Positions 22,040 to 35,424 of a stretch of DNA of 64,000 nucleotides are shown piece by piece; position 1 is the stretch's first letter; the number at the start of each line of letters is the position of its first letter. The notes beneath the pieces are model-generated. The model was not told the DNA's origin. It made no database searches and saw only the letters and a list, made by a program, of their open reading frames with translations. Origin of the DNA: Juglans regia. Taxonomy: Eukaryota; Streptophyta; Magnoliopsida; Fagales; Juglandaceae. The position numbers and the translations under genes were made by a program. The stretch is from positions 16,940,640 through 17,004,639 of the forward strand of contig NC_049915.1 in assembly GCF_001411555.2 (NCBI RefSeq), in the 5' to 3' direction.

Positions 22040-24216
22040 TGTGGCGCCCCCGACCCCCATGTATGGAAACACGGGAATCGAGACGCCGGGATGATGACAA
22101 CACGGTCACGCATTCCAACGAAAGTGCCAAGTGTGTGTACATGCGACAGTGTACAATAACAACGCAGCGGATAATTAAATCTACTAAGTACCAAAATTTA
22201 AACACAATCTAAACATCAGTAAGGTTTAAAAAGTAGTTATACAGTCATCCAAAATAAAATTTAACACATGTCCGAAAATACAAATAAGTAAGATAAAATA
22301 ACAAAGCCAGTGATCCCAGATCACTTCTCGGGCGAAGCCGTCTCCTCAGGCTCGCCCTCCTCCTCCTCATCTGCATCAAAATCTGCGTTACCACAGAATG
22401 GTACCGCAGGTAAGTATAACCCAAATAATCCTCAGGAATAAAAATGCATTAATGCAACCAACATGTATGCATAGAAAGAAATATGCATTTTTCCTCAAAA
22501 CATCATTTTCCCCGAAAATGATTATTTTCCAACACACGCCAAAATCCCAATTGGCTCAAAAATAATTCGTAAAACATTTTCCCAGAAAATGGGTTACACA
22601 AAATCCAACACACGCTATTTTCCCAGAAAACAGTCCATTTTAAATGTATGCACCATGATCTCCCCTATGGGTCATCCGCACACCCTGGCTTCGTAGCGAT
22701 GCCCACTTCCGCGCCCAACACGTACGTGGGAAAACATCCACTACACAACGAGCGATGTCCAGTTCCGCGCCCAGTGCGTACGTAGCCAAGCATCCTCTAG
22801 TCCCCGCCAGCAGAAGGACCACAGAGTCGGCACGAATCGCTCGTCCGATCCCATTGTCGCCCAGCGACAATCCAGGGGACGTTACTCAGTATATTCTGCT
22901 CCCGAGTAACCAGAGGAGCTCCACCTAGATAATACCCCATCTCGGCTTGGGGTTCGTGATACACACGTACCCAATAAATCATTTTACATGAAAATCCAAT
23001 TTTCAATAAACACATGAACATGATTGCAATACACGAAAATCCAATTTCCTTTACAACATGATCATGCATGAAATCATGAAATGCACATGTACCAACTCTA
23101 ATCCACAACCATCAATAACCAACCCAATCAAAATAACCAAACAACTCCAATCACCAAACCATCTGACCCCCGTACTCCTCGGACTAAGTTTGGCAAAATC
23201 AATCATCAGTTCAAATACAGTGAAACGTGTTAGTGCAAAAATACATTAAATTCACAAGAATTCTTTGGAGAAATACTTACAGCGCTATATATAAATTTCC
23301 AGAGAATCACGAAGCTGCAAGAAGTGGAAAAACAGCTGCTGGACAGTGTAAAATACACTGTGGCCGTGGGTCATAGATACCCACTTTTCAACGAAGACAA
23401 ACGAAGACCCAAAAATGATATAGTAGGGCCTAGGGAGGTCGGTGAAGCTAGTGGTGGTGGTGGTTAGCCGTGGGTGGCGGCGCAAAGGGCGGTAGAAGAC
23501 CAAAATACCCAAATCGGAAATGTGGATGGTGTAGCTTCACCGGTGACGGATCGGAGGTGGGCTTGGGTCCAATGAGTTGCCAAGAGGTCGAGGGTGAAGT
23601 GGTGTGAAGATGGAGGCCGGAGGTGGCGCGACGGCTGTGCGCGAGCACAAAGAACGCTGCGGCTTCAAGCCGTGCGTGGAGGAGAACGCCGGCGAGTTAG
23701 GGGCTGAGATTGATGGGGAAGGACGACCGGCGGGGGGGGAAGCTACTGGGCTGGGCGATGCAGGCCACGGCGACACGGCGGCAGTGGATTGGGGGTGAGC
23801 GACGGAACGCACGGGAGAGAGGGAGAAGCAGTTCGTGCGCGGGAAGAAGGAGAAATAAGGAGGAAGAAAAAGAAAAGGAGGAAAAGAAATGAGGTTCAAT
23901 TCTCATAACTTGGGTCCCAAAAATGATCCAACGGAAACGATTTCAAAATTTCAAGTTAAATCAAATAATTTAAACGTAATGGTAAAGTCAAATTGAAATA
24001 ATTAAATCCCACAGTAATTAATTAAATATGAAAAGTAATTTAAATGCACAACAATAAATAAATATTAAGAAAGCACATAAAAATTAATTTTCACCAAATT
24101 AAAAATCCTAAAAATAACCCAATTAAAAATCCAATAATTTTAAAATAAGAGAATAAATTTTGAATCCATAAAAATAATTTTTTCAGTAAAAATACACTAA
24201 AATACAGGGTGTTACA
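22040..24216 (-). mobile_element. Solo LTR of a Ty3-gypsy element
   Basis: On the minus strand it begins TGTAACACCCTGTATTTT and ends GGGGGCGCCACA, a canonical TG...CA LTR of 2177 nt. It is flanked by a perfect 5-bp duplication GTTTG (22035-22039 and 24217-24221). No internal domain is present, so it is a solo LTR left by LTR-LTR recombination. The GGGCGCCACA end and internal motifs resemble the gypsy LTR at 51670-54127. The GC-rich part 23400-23900 gives misleading open frames. Confidence 0.9.
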
Positions 24217-24221
24217 GTTTG

Positions 24222-25640
24222 AGCCTTCTATTTAAGCGTTACCCTTTATGATAAGGATAATAGTAGGTACTGGTGTATGAGATCTTACGTTATTTGAGAA
24301 TGAGAAGTTTTTGTTCTTTATAAAGTTTCAATAGGATTCCAATTAATGCATCGTTGACTAGTCCTTTTAGAATATATGCCATATGATTTGCCCATTGATC
24401 CATTGGGGTGTTACAACTATCGATCGAAGAACAAAAACTCTAATACTTTAAACCCTTAATTAAGATCTAATATTAGTCAAAATTAAAATGCCAGCTTTCT
24501 TTTGGTAGTACGCTAGCTACACCAACAGATCATCGTATTTGAAATCAAAATAAAGAACAACATTTTCATATAACTAGCTATATAGGACGCTCTATTAGAA
24601 AAGATAAAGAAATTAGTTGCCAAGAGCTGCGGTTCTCGACCATTAAAGTTAAAAGAAAGATGTCTCGAAAAGTGACTGTCATTTAAGTTGTGTTAAACAA
24701 GTACAATTGAGAGTAACGTTCACAATTTCCATCTACCACAAATAGATAAGATCTAGATCTGAATTTTAAAGAATAATTAAGCAGTACTTCACGTGGTTCA
24801 ATCTCATTTTACAGAAAATGACGAGAAATGTTTCAGAGCTACAGCCTAGTAAAGTTAAACCACATGGACATCTTTATGTCTTTGCTAGCTATTGGTGAAC
24901 ATTGTCTCAACTTCGTTTTAATCAAATAGTGAAGTCACACAAGTTTAATTAGACAGTGTATTACTTTACGAAGTTGATTCCTTATTCTGGAAAAATCAAA
25001 CTTTCTCAAAGTCAAGTTGATATTATAAGTTTCGTATTTTTTTAATGGTCACATTAAAATTAGTACTTAATTTGAATATGACAGCCATGCAGCATGCATC
25101 ACATGACATCCAGCCTGCAGGATCAACTTGAATAAATCTTAAAATCACCGGGTTAATTAATATATATATATTTATATATATATATAAGCCATGCTATAAG
25201 AGTAGTCTTTACAATACAGGAAAAGTTTTATAGATCTATTAATGCATTTTAATTGTCCCCTATGATAACTATGTTAACCACATAATAAAAAACTACTTAA
25301 AATGCGTCACATAAACCGGCTTGACTAAGAATGACAATACCCGTTGAACTAATATTGCATGGTAATCTGCCTTGATTTTGTTATCCTTAATTATATAGAC
25401 TGGTTGCTGTGGTTAATTTTAAATAATTCTTTATTGAGTGATTGACATAAAAATACTTAAAATGTGCACATTTGTGACTAGTTATTTGCAATGAAAATGA
25501 CTATTTACGATGAGAATGCACTCATTTTAGCAGAAAATAGTCATTTTAGTAGTAAGAAATAACTGGCAGCATATAACTAATTTTCTTATATATAGTTTGA
25601 TGTGACTAAGGATGACAAATTATATATGAAGAGTATCAGT
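24222..25640. repeat. Segmental duplicate block A, part 3
   Basis: Non-coding, colinear with 30635-31740 and 32855-33240. Shared stretches include AAGATCTAAT, CTCAAAGT...AAGTTGATATTATAA, ATTTGAATATGA...GCCATGCAGCATGCATC and CCTTGATTTTGTTATCCTTAATTA. A (TA)n stretch lies at about 25161-25188. Confidence 0.75.
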
Positions 25641-26339
25641 GGAGTGTGCAAGAAGTATGCAAAAGTGACTGCACATAAAGTTTTTGATAAAATAAATCAA
25701 TAATGATCCTCTTCTGAAGCCCACAAGCTGACTTAAATAGCTAACTAAAACTGACAAAATTGTAATTAAGGTCAAACAATAGAATACATAATAAGATAAC
25801 TATGGTTAAAATCTAGTCTAAGAATTCGGAATAAAATTGTTACCAAAGATAAATATTACCATAAAACAAATAAAATTGATAAAAAACAATTGGAAGAGCT
25901 AACTAAAATGACAATTTGGAAGGAAAAATGGCTTATTTTGGGGTCGAAAAGGGGCTCACAGGCAAGGCATGGTGATTACGACGTGTGTGCCGAAGAGAGC
26001 TTTTCAAATTGAGGTCATATGTGCGATTCTGACACTTGTAACACAAGTTATGATTAAAATACTGATATCGCCACTTCTCACCCAACCGAGGAATAAGTTG
26101 TTCCTCGCCCAAATCCCAGGAATACCACTTCTTGCCCACATTTGTCATTTATCGCCCAAATCCACCGAATAACAGTTGTCGCCCAAATCTGTTGTTTCTC
26201 ACCCAAATCCTAGGGGTGCTCATCTCTTCCCATTGGTTTTGTGCTGGTCTAGCCATCTCCTCGAGGTAGTCTTGAGATTTTAACGTCACATCCGTCAGTT
26301 GAGCCTCAAAATTGGGCCTCGATCCTCCTGCATCAGTTT
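25641..26339. repeat. Intergenic DNA with CGCCCAAATCC repeat
   Basis: At 26070-26215 an imperfect repeat of about 30 nt recurs, based on a CTCGCCCAAATCC / TCGCCCAAATC phrase with a GGAATA spacer. No gene is supported. Possibly a fragment of a retrotransposon LTR. Confidence 0.4.
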
Positions 26340-26525
26340 GGAGATTTGAAAAAGTTAAGTTATTTTTTAATTTTTATTTGAACGTTTGGGAAAGTTGTAA
26401 TGATTAGTTTGAAAAAATTGTAATGATTAATTTAAAATTATTTGTATTTGAGTGATATTTGGGAAGAATGTGGGATGAGATGAGATGAGAATTGAGATGA
26501 AAGCATTTTCCAAACAAGTCCTAAA
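26340..26525. repeat. AT-rich MITE-like repeat, inverse orientation
   Basis: Reverse-orientation member of the 9775-9980 family: GGGATGAGATGAGATGAGAA at one end, a GAAAAAATTGTAATGATTA core, and TTTTCCAAACAAG at the edge. Confidence 0.5.
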
Positions 26526-26659
26526 TAGAGCTTTAAAAGAGTAGGGGAAAAAATCTTTGGCTTGAAATTATTTTTCATAACCTTGTAGATTATTTTCATG
26601 ACTAGTTTCAAGAGGCCTGGGTTGCGAGTGGCCAAACATCCCACTTGAGGTTGTGCCAT

Positions 26660-26835
26660 GGTGAAAGTACTTGTGAGTAGAGCTAGGCGGTGGTGCAAGT
26701 ATTGCTCAGTGGCAGGGAGGGGCAGACGGCTCGCCCCTGTCTGCCCCTCCCTGCATGGAACACCCATAGTGGGGGTGGGGGGTAGGCTGACCCCAGCGGG
26801 GCCCCACCTTGCGCCCCACTCCGCATCCTACTCTA
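26660..26835. repeat. GC-rich MITE-like element
   Basis: A GC-rich island in AT-rich DNA, bounded by TAGAGCTAGGCGG and CCGCATCCTA, which are weak inverted repeats. Composition resembles the better-defined element at 35425-35626. No clear target duplication was found. Confidence 0.35.
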
Positions 26836-27180
26836 TTTAATATAAAAAATATAATTTTTAATATTTATATAAATAATTTATATAAATATACTGTATATGG
26901 ATATATACAATTTGTTAAAAACTTGAAGTTGAATTCAAGTTAATTGATTGCCTTGGCCTCCTAAGCCAACCTTTATATAGGAGACCAATGGAATACAATA
27001 GTCATACTTAAGCAACGAAACCTTAGTTAGAATCAAATTCTTGTTCGATTTTATCTTTAATTAACACACCCTCAAATCCAAGGTGTAAAATCTTGAAGCT
27101 TGAGTTTGAAATCTGATTTTTGTTTCTAATTTTTTGATTCAGTAGTATTCAAGTCGGATTAATATCTATTGATGGGTTAT

Positions 27181-27783
27181 TGATGAGATCCTACATGTTG
27201 TGCAAAACACACACACCAACGACAACTAATAAAGTAAAAGCAAGCACGATCAAGCACACAACACACAATATATGTGGTTCGACAAATTGCATACCTCCAA
27301 GAAGCTGCATAAGTCTTATTAACCAGAGAATATTACAATCACTTAATCTCAACTCACATTCTCTAGGAATCTTTACTCTCTCTCTCTCACAATATGCACT
27401 CATTTGACAATTGTCATTTCTCGAAATATGCTAAAAGTCATACAAAACAAGTCAAATATGATATTTACATAGCAAACATTGCTGAAAATCCTAATAGCAA
27501 AATCTGCGTTCTTGGCTCAAGTGGTGTGTCGAGCGTGCATCGAGTGAATAGACAAAATAACATTAGCTTGAGCGGGGCTCGAACGAACACTAAGGTTTGT
27601 CTCTCGCTCGAGTTCACTATTGAGCGAGACTTGAGTGAACTCATGGGTTGAGTTTTGCTCGAGCTCACGGTTGAGCGCACATCAAGTGAACTCACGGGTT
27701 GAGCTTCGCTTGAGCACACATCGAGCAAACACTTTGTTTCTCGATTTTCAGCTCCAAAATCAGTCTCCAAATACACCCCAACA
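27181..27783 (-). mobile_element. 3' LTR of decayed copia element
   Basis: On the minus strand the copia-style sequence CAAGTGAGAGATTGTTGGGG leads into an LTR starting TGTTGGGGTGTATTTGG at 27783 and running to about 27181. Inside, a 50-nt unit based on GAGTGAACTCACGGGTTGAGC repeats about three times (27600-27730). It lies just downstream of copia gag/protease remains on the same strand. Confidence 0.55.
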
Positions 27784-27789
27784 ATCTCT

Positions 27790-29060
27790 CACTTGGAGAC
27801 TGGGTCTCCACATGCCAGCCTTATATTCTTTGCAGCTCACAGCTTCCGTCTTCAAGCTAGAAAATGTATTGAAGTCAAGTCCGACTTCAATTTTCCACGT
27901 ACATCATCCTTAGTTAGCACATCCACTGCACTAGGAGTATTCGGTTTCGAACTAATCTTGGCAACCTTAGCCAAATCCCTCAGGCTTTCATGAGAAACGA
28001 CAAAGCTGACTTCCTTTGGCTTCCTTATATGTTTTGCACGATCAAGCTTGCCTTTTTGCACTCTTATATTTTCCTGCACATCACTGGATCATAATGTTAA
28101 ATACAAAGAGTTAAATCTCTTACCATGCACTAAGACCAACACCCTCTTAGTGATCTTCCAAGCTTCTCCAAAGAACGCTACTGCATAATCGCTGTCATCA
28201 AGCTGTCCCACAGAGATTAGCTTTTTCTTCAGATCTGGAACGTATCTGACTTGCTCTAAAGTCCACATGCCCTTGTTTGAAAGTGTAATGCACACATCAC
28301 CCACTCCCACTCTCACTCCCACTACATACGGTGCCTCTCCATCAACCACATAAATTTTTCCAAAATTACCAGCAACATAATTATGCATGATCTCTCGATG
28401 TGAGGTGCTATGGAAGGGAGCCCATGAACCCAACATTCAATCATTAATTGGACTGTGCACTGCAAAAATTAAGGCATCATGAATTTCATCTACCACTACA
28501 TTCACAACATCATTCGCAACACTTTCTTGATTTCTGCAGTTTTTCTTAATGTAGCTCGGTTTGCCACAACTCCAGCACGTGCTCTGCTACCTAGATCTTG
28601 TCTTGCTCTTCCCTTTACTCTTGGAGTCTGACCTGTCATGTCCTCTGTCCCGATTATCAACATTCAGGGCCGATCCTGAATCTGAGAACTCACCCAAGTC
28701 TCTTCTACATACCTCTTCAACAAGGATCATGTCACATACATCGTCATAGTTCAGTTTCATCTTGTCGACTGAACTACTCCCAGTAATCATCATAGTCTCC
28801 CAACTATTCGGCAGTGATGCCAAAAGAATCAACGCTCTGATCTCATCATCAAACTCAGTCTCTATAGAAGACAGTTGATCTGTGATTGTATTGAATTCAT
28901 TCAAGTGTTAGGCCACAGACATACCTTCTGACATATTCAGATTGGACAATTTCTTCATCAAGTGCACTTTATTGTTCACCGACGACTTTTCATACGTACC
29001 AAGTCGTTATGAGATTCGTCGTGGTTCTCTCCTTACTAACATTGTGTGCCACTGTTCTGG
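27790..29060 (-). pseudogene. Ty1-copia gag-protease remnant
   Basis: From 29060 down: a gag segment (LNEFNTITDQL, IRALILLASLPNSWETM), then a zinc knuckle (CWSCGKPSYIKKNC), then a protease-like region (28436-28092: GSWAPFHSTSHREIMHNY, VRYVPDLKKKLISVGQLD) in which the catalytic DSGA is altered to GSWA. Stops separate the pieces. Integrase, reverse transcriptase and RNase H are missing, so protease sequence runs almost directly into the 3' LTR. No 5' LTR is visible. Confidence 0.8.
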
Positions 29061-29099
29061 ACAAGGTCAGCCGAATAATCCCTAGAATCTGTTAATCTA

Positions 29100-30100
29100 A
29101 TAGGGTGGTGATTAATGTCCAAGTGTGGTGATGAAGTGGTGATTAATGGTGAGACGATGATGGATGCATTACAACATAATGGGCATTTATGACAAGTTAT
29201 TTGCTACGATAATAATTATTTGTGATGAGAATATATTCATTTTAACAAGAAATAGTTATTTTAACAGAAATAATAATTATTTGTGACCAGAATATATTCA
29301 TTTTAACAAGAAATAGTCATTTTAACAGAAAATAATTAACAATAAATAAACTTTTTTTTTGTAGTGTTATATATACGACTGAAATATCAAATCTTAAGTT
29401 ATGGCCGCGGGTAGTGACTAGACAGAAAAAATATTGATAATGACCCAAAACCAACAAAATGCTAACATTAATTAAATAAACCATCGAATAAATGGGCCTA
29501 AGCCACGAATGGACAAACAGCATCAAATATGGAGTTACGGATGTTTTGACAAGCTGTGAGTCATCAAATTCACATGGGGGGTCTATTTTGGAAGGAGATA
29601 AACGTGGGTCTCCAGCCATTGGCCGGAAGGGGTTGCTGCCCCTCCCTCCCTCACCCTGTTTATGTTTTTATTTCTTTTGTTATTTAAAAGATATTCTTTA
29701 GGCTTTAAATTTATCTATTTATGTTTTAAACATATGATCCTGTTTTTTATTTATTTTTTTGGTATAAATTAAAGGAACGATTTGATCCATGATTATGCTG
29801 TCGGCTAGTGAAATTAAAAAAAATCAAATTTTAGACTTTACTGGAACTAATAATTTATCCATTAAATAAATTATGTAGATTATTTTAGTATTTAATTTTA
29901 ATAAATAAGACAAAGGAAACAAAAAGACAAGCCAGCAAGTTGTAAGAGTTAAGAAATTATTACAAAAAAAAAAAAAAAAAAACAACGGTACCACTTAAGC
30001 CATTTGAATAAAGAAGAGACCAAGATGACGTTCCATCATCGTACCATGTTCGTTGGTAGCGAGAACCAAAACAGGACAAGTATTCTTAATGATTTGCAGG
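29100..30100. repeat. Intergenic DNA with CACTA-like MITE end
   Basis: An about 65-nt unit containing TTTGTGATGAGAATATATTC is tandemly duplicated at about 29208-29335 and has relatives near 25490-25560 and 33240-33340. The segment ends TTTTTTTTGTAGTG at 29366, the reverse complement of a CACTACAAAAAA end, suggesting a CACTA-derived MITE. The remainder (29370-30100) shows no gene. Confidence 0.45.
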
Positions 30101-31964
30101 TGGAGGCAACTAGCTGTATTAAGTTTAGAATCTGCTATTAATTAATAGTAATCAAGTTTTAATAGAGTCAAAAGAGTACTTTTCAATTCAATTAAAGAAA
30201 GGAACTAGGTAGATGGACTTGATCATCTCCAGATTGATTTAAATTTCAGAATAAAGATTTCAAACTTTGGCAAGGTGATTCATGCATAATCCAGTTTTAG
30301 AACATTGGCTCTCGTGAGCAATGTGCTTCCACCTACTACTATTAGCTAGGAGGCTTAGATTCTAAACTTTGTTTAATCGAATGCATCTCTCTCCTCTGCC
30401 TCAATCTGGGACAAAGTTGTAAGAGATATTGGATTATCATAAGAACATGACATGTCCCTGTTTTGTTATCGCAGAAACTGTATTTATATGTTTTCTCACA
30501 CGTCTCTTTGTCTTTGTTCTCGTCGAAACTTCGTCTTTGTTGGTTTCTTTATTGATGCAGAAAGACCCGGGTCCGATCATGTTTCCGAGTTGACAGATGC
30601 TATGTTGATAGCGCTGGATAATTATTATATCAAACTACAACAAAAACTGATACTTTGAACCCGTTGTCAAGATCTAATGGTCAAAATTAAAACGTCACGT
30701 TTAGCAGGTAGTATGCTACATCAACTGATCATATTTGAATTCAAAATAAAGAATAACATTATAATATAATTATCTAGGCTCCATCAGAAAAGAAGAAGAA
30801 ATTAGTGGCCAAGAGATGTGGCTATTGATACGAAATGCTAAAAGAAAAATAACTATTTAGAGTAATATTAGGTACAAGTTCTAAATAGACAAGTCTTTTA
30901 TAGATCTTTTGTAAAAAAATGAGTCTCACTGCTACATCTACAAAAAAATTACATAAAAGTAATCTCATAAACTGATGTGGCTTTATCTGATCCATTAGAT
31001 CTACTTTATAATAAAAATAATTTTACAATTTAACGAATCACATCAAACTATGTTAATTTGTGAGATTGTTTTTGTGTAATCCTTTTTGTGGTTCGAGTAT
31101 TTTTTAAAAAATAATAATTTTTTTTATACTTTTTCAAGATGGGTCCACCTTTTTACAACTATCTGTGCAGGACTTGTCTAGCAATTCGGAGCTTGTATAA
31201 ATAAATACTTTCTCGTATATTTTAAGTGACTACCATTTAAGTCGTTGTCTTTAAGAAGTATGATTGAGGATCCGAAGACTATTTACGGCGAAGAGTTGTT
31301 CACGATTTTCAGCTACCACAAGTTTAGATCTAGATCTGAATGTTAAAATATAATTAAGCTGCCGTTCACGTGCATGGTTCAATATCATTTTAAGAAAATG
31401 ACAAGAAATGCTTTAGAGAGATGAACACTGTCTCAACTTTTTTTAATTCAAAGAGTGAAATCACACAAGTTTAATTACACAGTGTATTAATTTACCAAAG
31501 TTGATTCCTTATTCTGGAAAAATCAAAGTTCCTCAAAGTGAAGTTGATATTATAATTTACGGTTTTTTTAATGGTCACATTAAAATTACTCCTATCAGAA
31601 AGGATGGCACCTCGATCCATTAATTACTATGTAATTTGAATATGATAGCCATGCAGCATGCATCACATGACAGCCTGCAGCATGCATCATCTTGAACTAT
31701 TCTTAAAATCAGCGTTACAACTTTGTCTGTTTACATGATTAGAAGGGATACTTTCAGTCGTAGAGTGTACAAGTATCGTACAATCACTTTTAAATAAATA
31801 AATAAATATGAAACTCACATGAACAAAAGTTAATTTTTTAATAGCGGACCAGACTCTTTTTCAAAGTGACTGTGCAGTACTTGCACACTCCACGACTGCA
31901 TGTAGCATTACTCATAAAAGAAATATGTCCTTTGTATGAGTTTGCAAATTGAATCTAAGGTTGC

Positions 31965-32285
31965 GTTTAGTTGCAAGATTCAGCTGAGGTTAGTCTAATT
32001 TTAAATTGAGTCTAACATCTAAACACTCAACTCTTAAATTACTAAATTTATCTCAACTCAAAACTTCTTTACACGTGGGACTCACAACCTTTTTCAACTT
32101 AACATATTTTTATACGTGGGACTCACAATCTTTTTCAACTTCTCATAAAAAGTATTAAACTCATTTTAACATTCAAACACACTTTAAACTCAATTTAAAT
32201 GAGACATACATAATTCCCTCCACTACTCAACTACTCACTATCATTCATAAAGAACTGAACTCAATTCAACATTCAAACGCATGCA
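31965..32285. repeat. MITE-like element inside block B
   Basis: The edges TTGCGTTTAGTTGCAAGATT and (reverse complement) GCATGCGTTTGAATGTTGAA form imperfect inverted repeats. An internal TACGTGGGACTCACAA unit occurs twice. Absent from the matching part of block A, so it postdates the duplication. Confidence 0.5.
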
Positions 32286-32574
32286 GCGTGATACCCTGTA
32301 AGAACAAAAAAGAGGTGAAGGTTGTGTTCAAATATGATGACATTAATCGGAGCTAATTATTTCTTGGTCATTGTTTATTATTATTAGGGAAAGTCACATT
32401 TTTCCAATTACTTGAACTATGACCGTAGTTTTTCAGTTTTCAGTGCATTAAATTATTATAACTGGCAACTTATACCTTAAAAAGCTATCAAAATTTTGAT
32501 AATAGATCATAATGTCAGTTAAAATCCAACTGTTAAAATTGCCCTACATGTATTGGCTTCCATAACTCTAAGGG

Positions 32575-32750
32575 CTAGTTTGGAGATTAGAGTATTCTCA
32601 TATTATTATTCATTATTATATTATTACTTTGCATCTACTATTCACTATTATCTAATATTAATTCTATCATTATTTTTTCATTACTTATTTATTACTATTT
32701 AGAGATATTTGAGATCACCTCAATATCCAAACGCAACATAAATTTCAAAA
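32575..32750. repeat. Short AT-rich MITE-like element
   Basis: Bounded by CTAGTTTGGAGATTAGAG and ATCCAAACGCAAC, with a TTATTATTATTCATTATTA core. It looks like another member of the group whose edges carry TTTGGA/TCCAAA. Confidence 0.45.
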
Positions 32751-33370
32751 CTTAACGCGGTAAATTGAAAAAAGAAATATATTGAGCACAACTATTTTTT
32801 ATATTTTATTTTCTTCCTTAGTACTCACAATACTATGTTACACAATATTTTAAGTGTCACCTATATATGTTAACCACTTAATAAAAGAACTATTTAAAAT
32901 ATGTCACATCAACCGGCTTGATTAAGAAAGACAATGCCGCTTGAACTATTCTTGATCCTTGATTTTGTTATCCTTAATTAGGTTGGTTGATGTGTTACAT
33001 TTTAAATAAATTTTGACTGAATGATTGTCATAAAAAACGGCTTAAAATGTGCAACATAATTTTATGCGAGTATGGATATATGACAAATTACTTACGGATG
33101 AAGCGTTGCTCAATTATAAAAATGATTGTATTGGCCGCGAAATTAACTATTGAAGTCCCCCCAAGATTTGAAAAAAATCTTTTGTTTGTTAAGAATTTTA
33201 TCAAAGGAGAATTTTATAAAAATAAACGTCTACAAGAAAAATAAACATTTATGACGGATTATTTGTGATAATAACGACAATTTAAGACAAAAATAGACTC
33301 ATTTTAAAAAAAAATAATTATTTTTGTTAAAAATTACTAGACACAAATAAGCAATTAATTAACTTTGTCC

Positions 33371-35025
33371 CGCAAAAAATTATTTTTATAGTTTGGTCCC
33401 ACCAAATTCAGTTTCCAGCTGGTTCCTCCCTTACTCTCATCCTATCACGAAATACCGTGTCATTAAAATTGTTTACATTAAGTACTAAATTGTAATCATA
33501 TGTGATCGACCTCATATATACCATATAATAATTGAATTAGGAATCCAAATAAAAATTAGAATAGACCCTACCATTATTACCACTCCTTAATTTATTGTCT
33601 ATATAATGCATGCAACTAGCTATTGTACAAAGTTCACAAGTCAACATCTCTCTCAATCTTCACTAAACCAAAGAGTTTCCAAAGTCTCGCGCTGTGCAGT
33701 AGAGTACTATTCTATTGCTGCCATTAAGGTGCGCTGCAAGTAAACTTGAAACCATACCCTCAGAAACTGTCTTGATCTTCTCAGCATTTTTTTGTTCCAC
33801 AAATAGCTATGAATTGGCCGCGCAATTTTTCAGCGTACACTGCTACAAACCTCTCGCGTTTTGTAGCAGCCAATACGTACAATATACACATCCTTTTCCT
33901 CACTTTCCCTTATCCAATATTTTCATATTAATATATATTCATATATTTATATTCGCATTATTTTTCATAATAAGCTGATGATCAATATTTTACAGGAACA
34001 ATCGATCATGTCGGCCAAAAAGAAGGACCTCATGACCTTCAACTTCCGAACGATGAAATTTGAACCTTGTCATGATCGACAAAAAGGTTAGCCAGTTCTG
34101 GTCTCATTTCTTTGATGATTAGAAAACATGCTAACTTCAACCCGCGCGGCCTGTTGGCGTCAGGATATTTCGAGAAATCGGCTTGCATATATGGACTTCT
34201 TAGATCAGTTCAAACGACCCTAGGCCTCCCAAGTAACAAACAGTGTTTGGTTCATAATTAACTCAAACTTTGCCTTTTTGTTAAATAGTCATACAAGATA
34301 AACCAAGAAATAGATCAGACAAAACAAAGGGATCGATCGTACCATACTTTTCTTTTATTGAATTACCAATAGATAATTATTGAATTGGTAATTAATCTTA
34401 GACCTATTAGAGATAATATAATCAAATAAAAAATTTGACTTTATTATTATCCTGATTTGATTTTCATGTATAACTATCAAATCAAGTAATTTGATCATTT
34501 TTATAATTATTAAATTAAGAGATTTGATTTTCATAATTATTATGATATTTACCATATAATTTTCCTAAAAATAGGACCTATACTACTTTGCATTCAATCA
34601 CATTAACTGAGAATAGCAAGATGCAACACTCAAAGACTTTCTCCCTCATTCTCTCTTCTCTATTTCATTTTCTATTTTATTTCAATGTATTAGAGCTAGG
34701 TTAACGCCAAACTCTCATGTTGACAGTTTCTTTTAGACCTCTTGATCCTCTAGTTTTACCTCTCAAGGAATCTTCATCTACCGTTCAACCATATTTCGTC
34801 TCAAATCTATGTATTTGGAGTATTGTTATTAGTCGCAAACACTTTTTTATTAAATTTTGGTCTATTGTGAGTATTGTTTGAAACCCTAAACCCATTTTGG
34901 GCCATTTGCTTAATTACTCTTCCTAAGCCATTCATGCACGAAACATTTGTACTACGTACATGCAATATTATATGGTCAATTCGAAAGTGGCAGCATTAAT
35001 GCTAGACAAACATTCTGGTTCACAG
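33371..35025 (+). promoter_or_regulatory. Possible upstream region of the SEO-like gene
   Basis: TCTATATAATGC at 33597-33608 is a reasonable TATA box about 30-60 nt before an A/C-rich leader. A short frame starting ATG at 34008 and ending at a possible donor (AAAAAG then GTTAGC, 34086) could be a first exon, but I cannot match it to the family. The rest is AT-rich. The N-terminal two-fifths expected of this family were not found. Confidence 0.25.
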
Positions 35026-35424
35026 CAGACGATGCGAAGGCATATTATTGGAAGAAGCTTTCAGAAGAACCTCAGGTTCAGGAGATAGTGAAGGCTTTTA
35101 ATGCGCTGAGATCCGCAAAAGATAATCTCCGGAAGCTTATTGACGGTTCTACCAAAAAGGAGGCATGTACATTTTTTCCCTTCCTAGCCTCAAACTGTAG
35201 CAAACACAACAATTTTGTAATTTTTTTTTTTTTCTGTTCCCAAAAACGATAGCAAATTTCTCCGATGGAAGACACATTAATTTAAAAAAATATATATTCT
35301 CATTTTCGCACCATATTATAGATTAATGTTGGTCTTATGCTAGCTAGCTATATGCTTAATTAAAGACAATATATCTTTAAATATTTATAAAAATAAATAA
35401 GCTAATATGAAATGTAGTCGAGCT

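Larger units (their letters stand above)
30107..33370. repeat. Segmental duplicate block B
   Basis: This is the compact counterpart of block A: 30107-30352 pairs with 11463-11735, 30372-30620 with 20476-21200, 30635-31740 with 24440-25180, and 32855-33240 with 25240-25500, all in the same order and strand. No gene is supported. It preserves the pre-insertion arrangement for MULE copy 2 and for the solo LTR. Confidence 0.75.

Noticed and set aside
23400..23906. GC-rich open frames that look like a small proline-rich gene
   Set aside because: They lie wholly inside a solo LTR with exact edges and target duplication.
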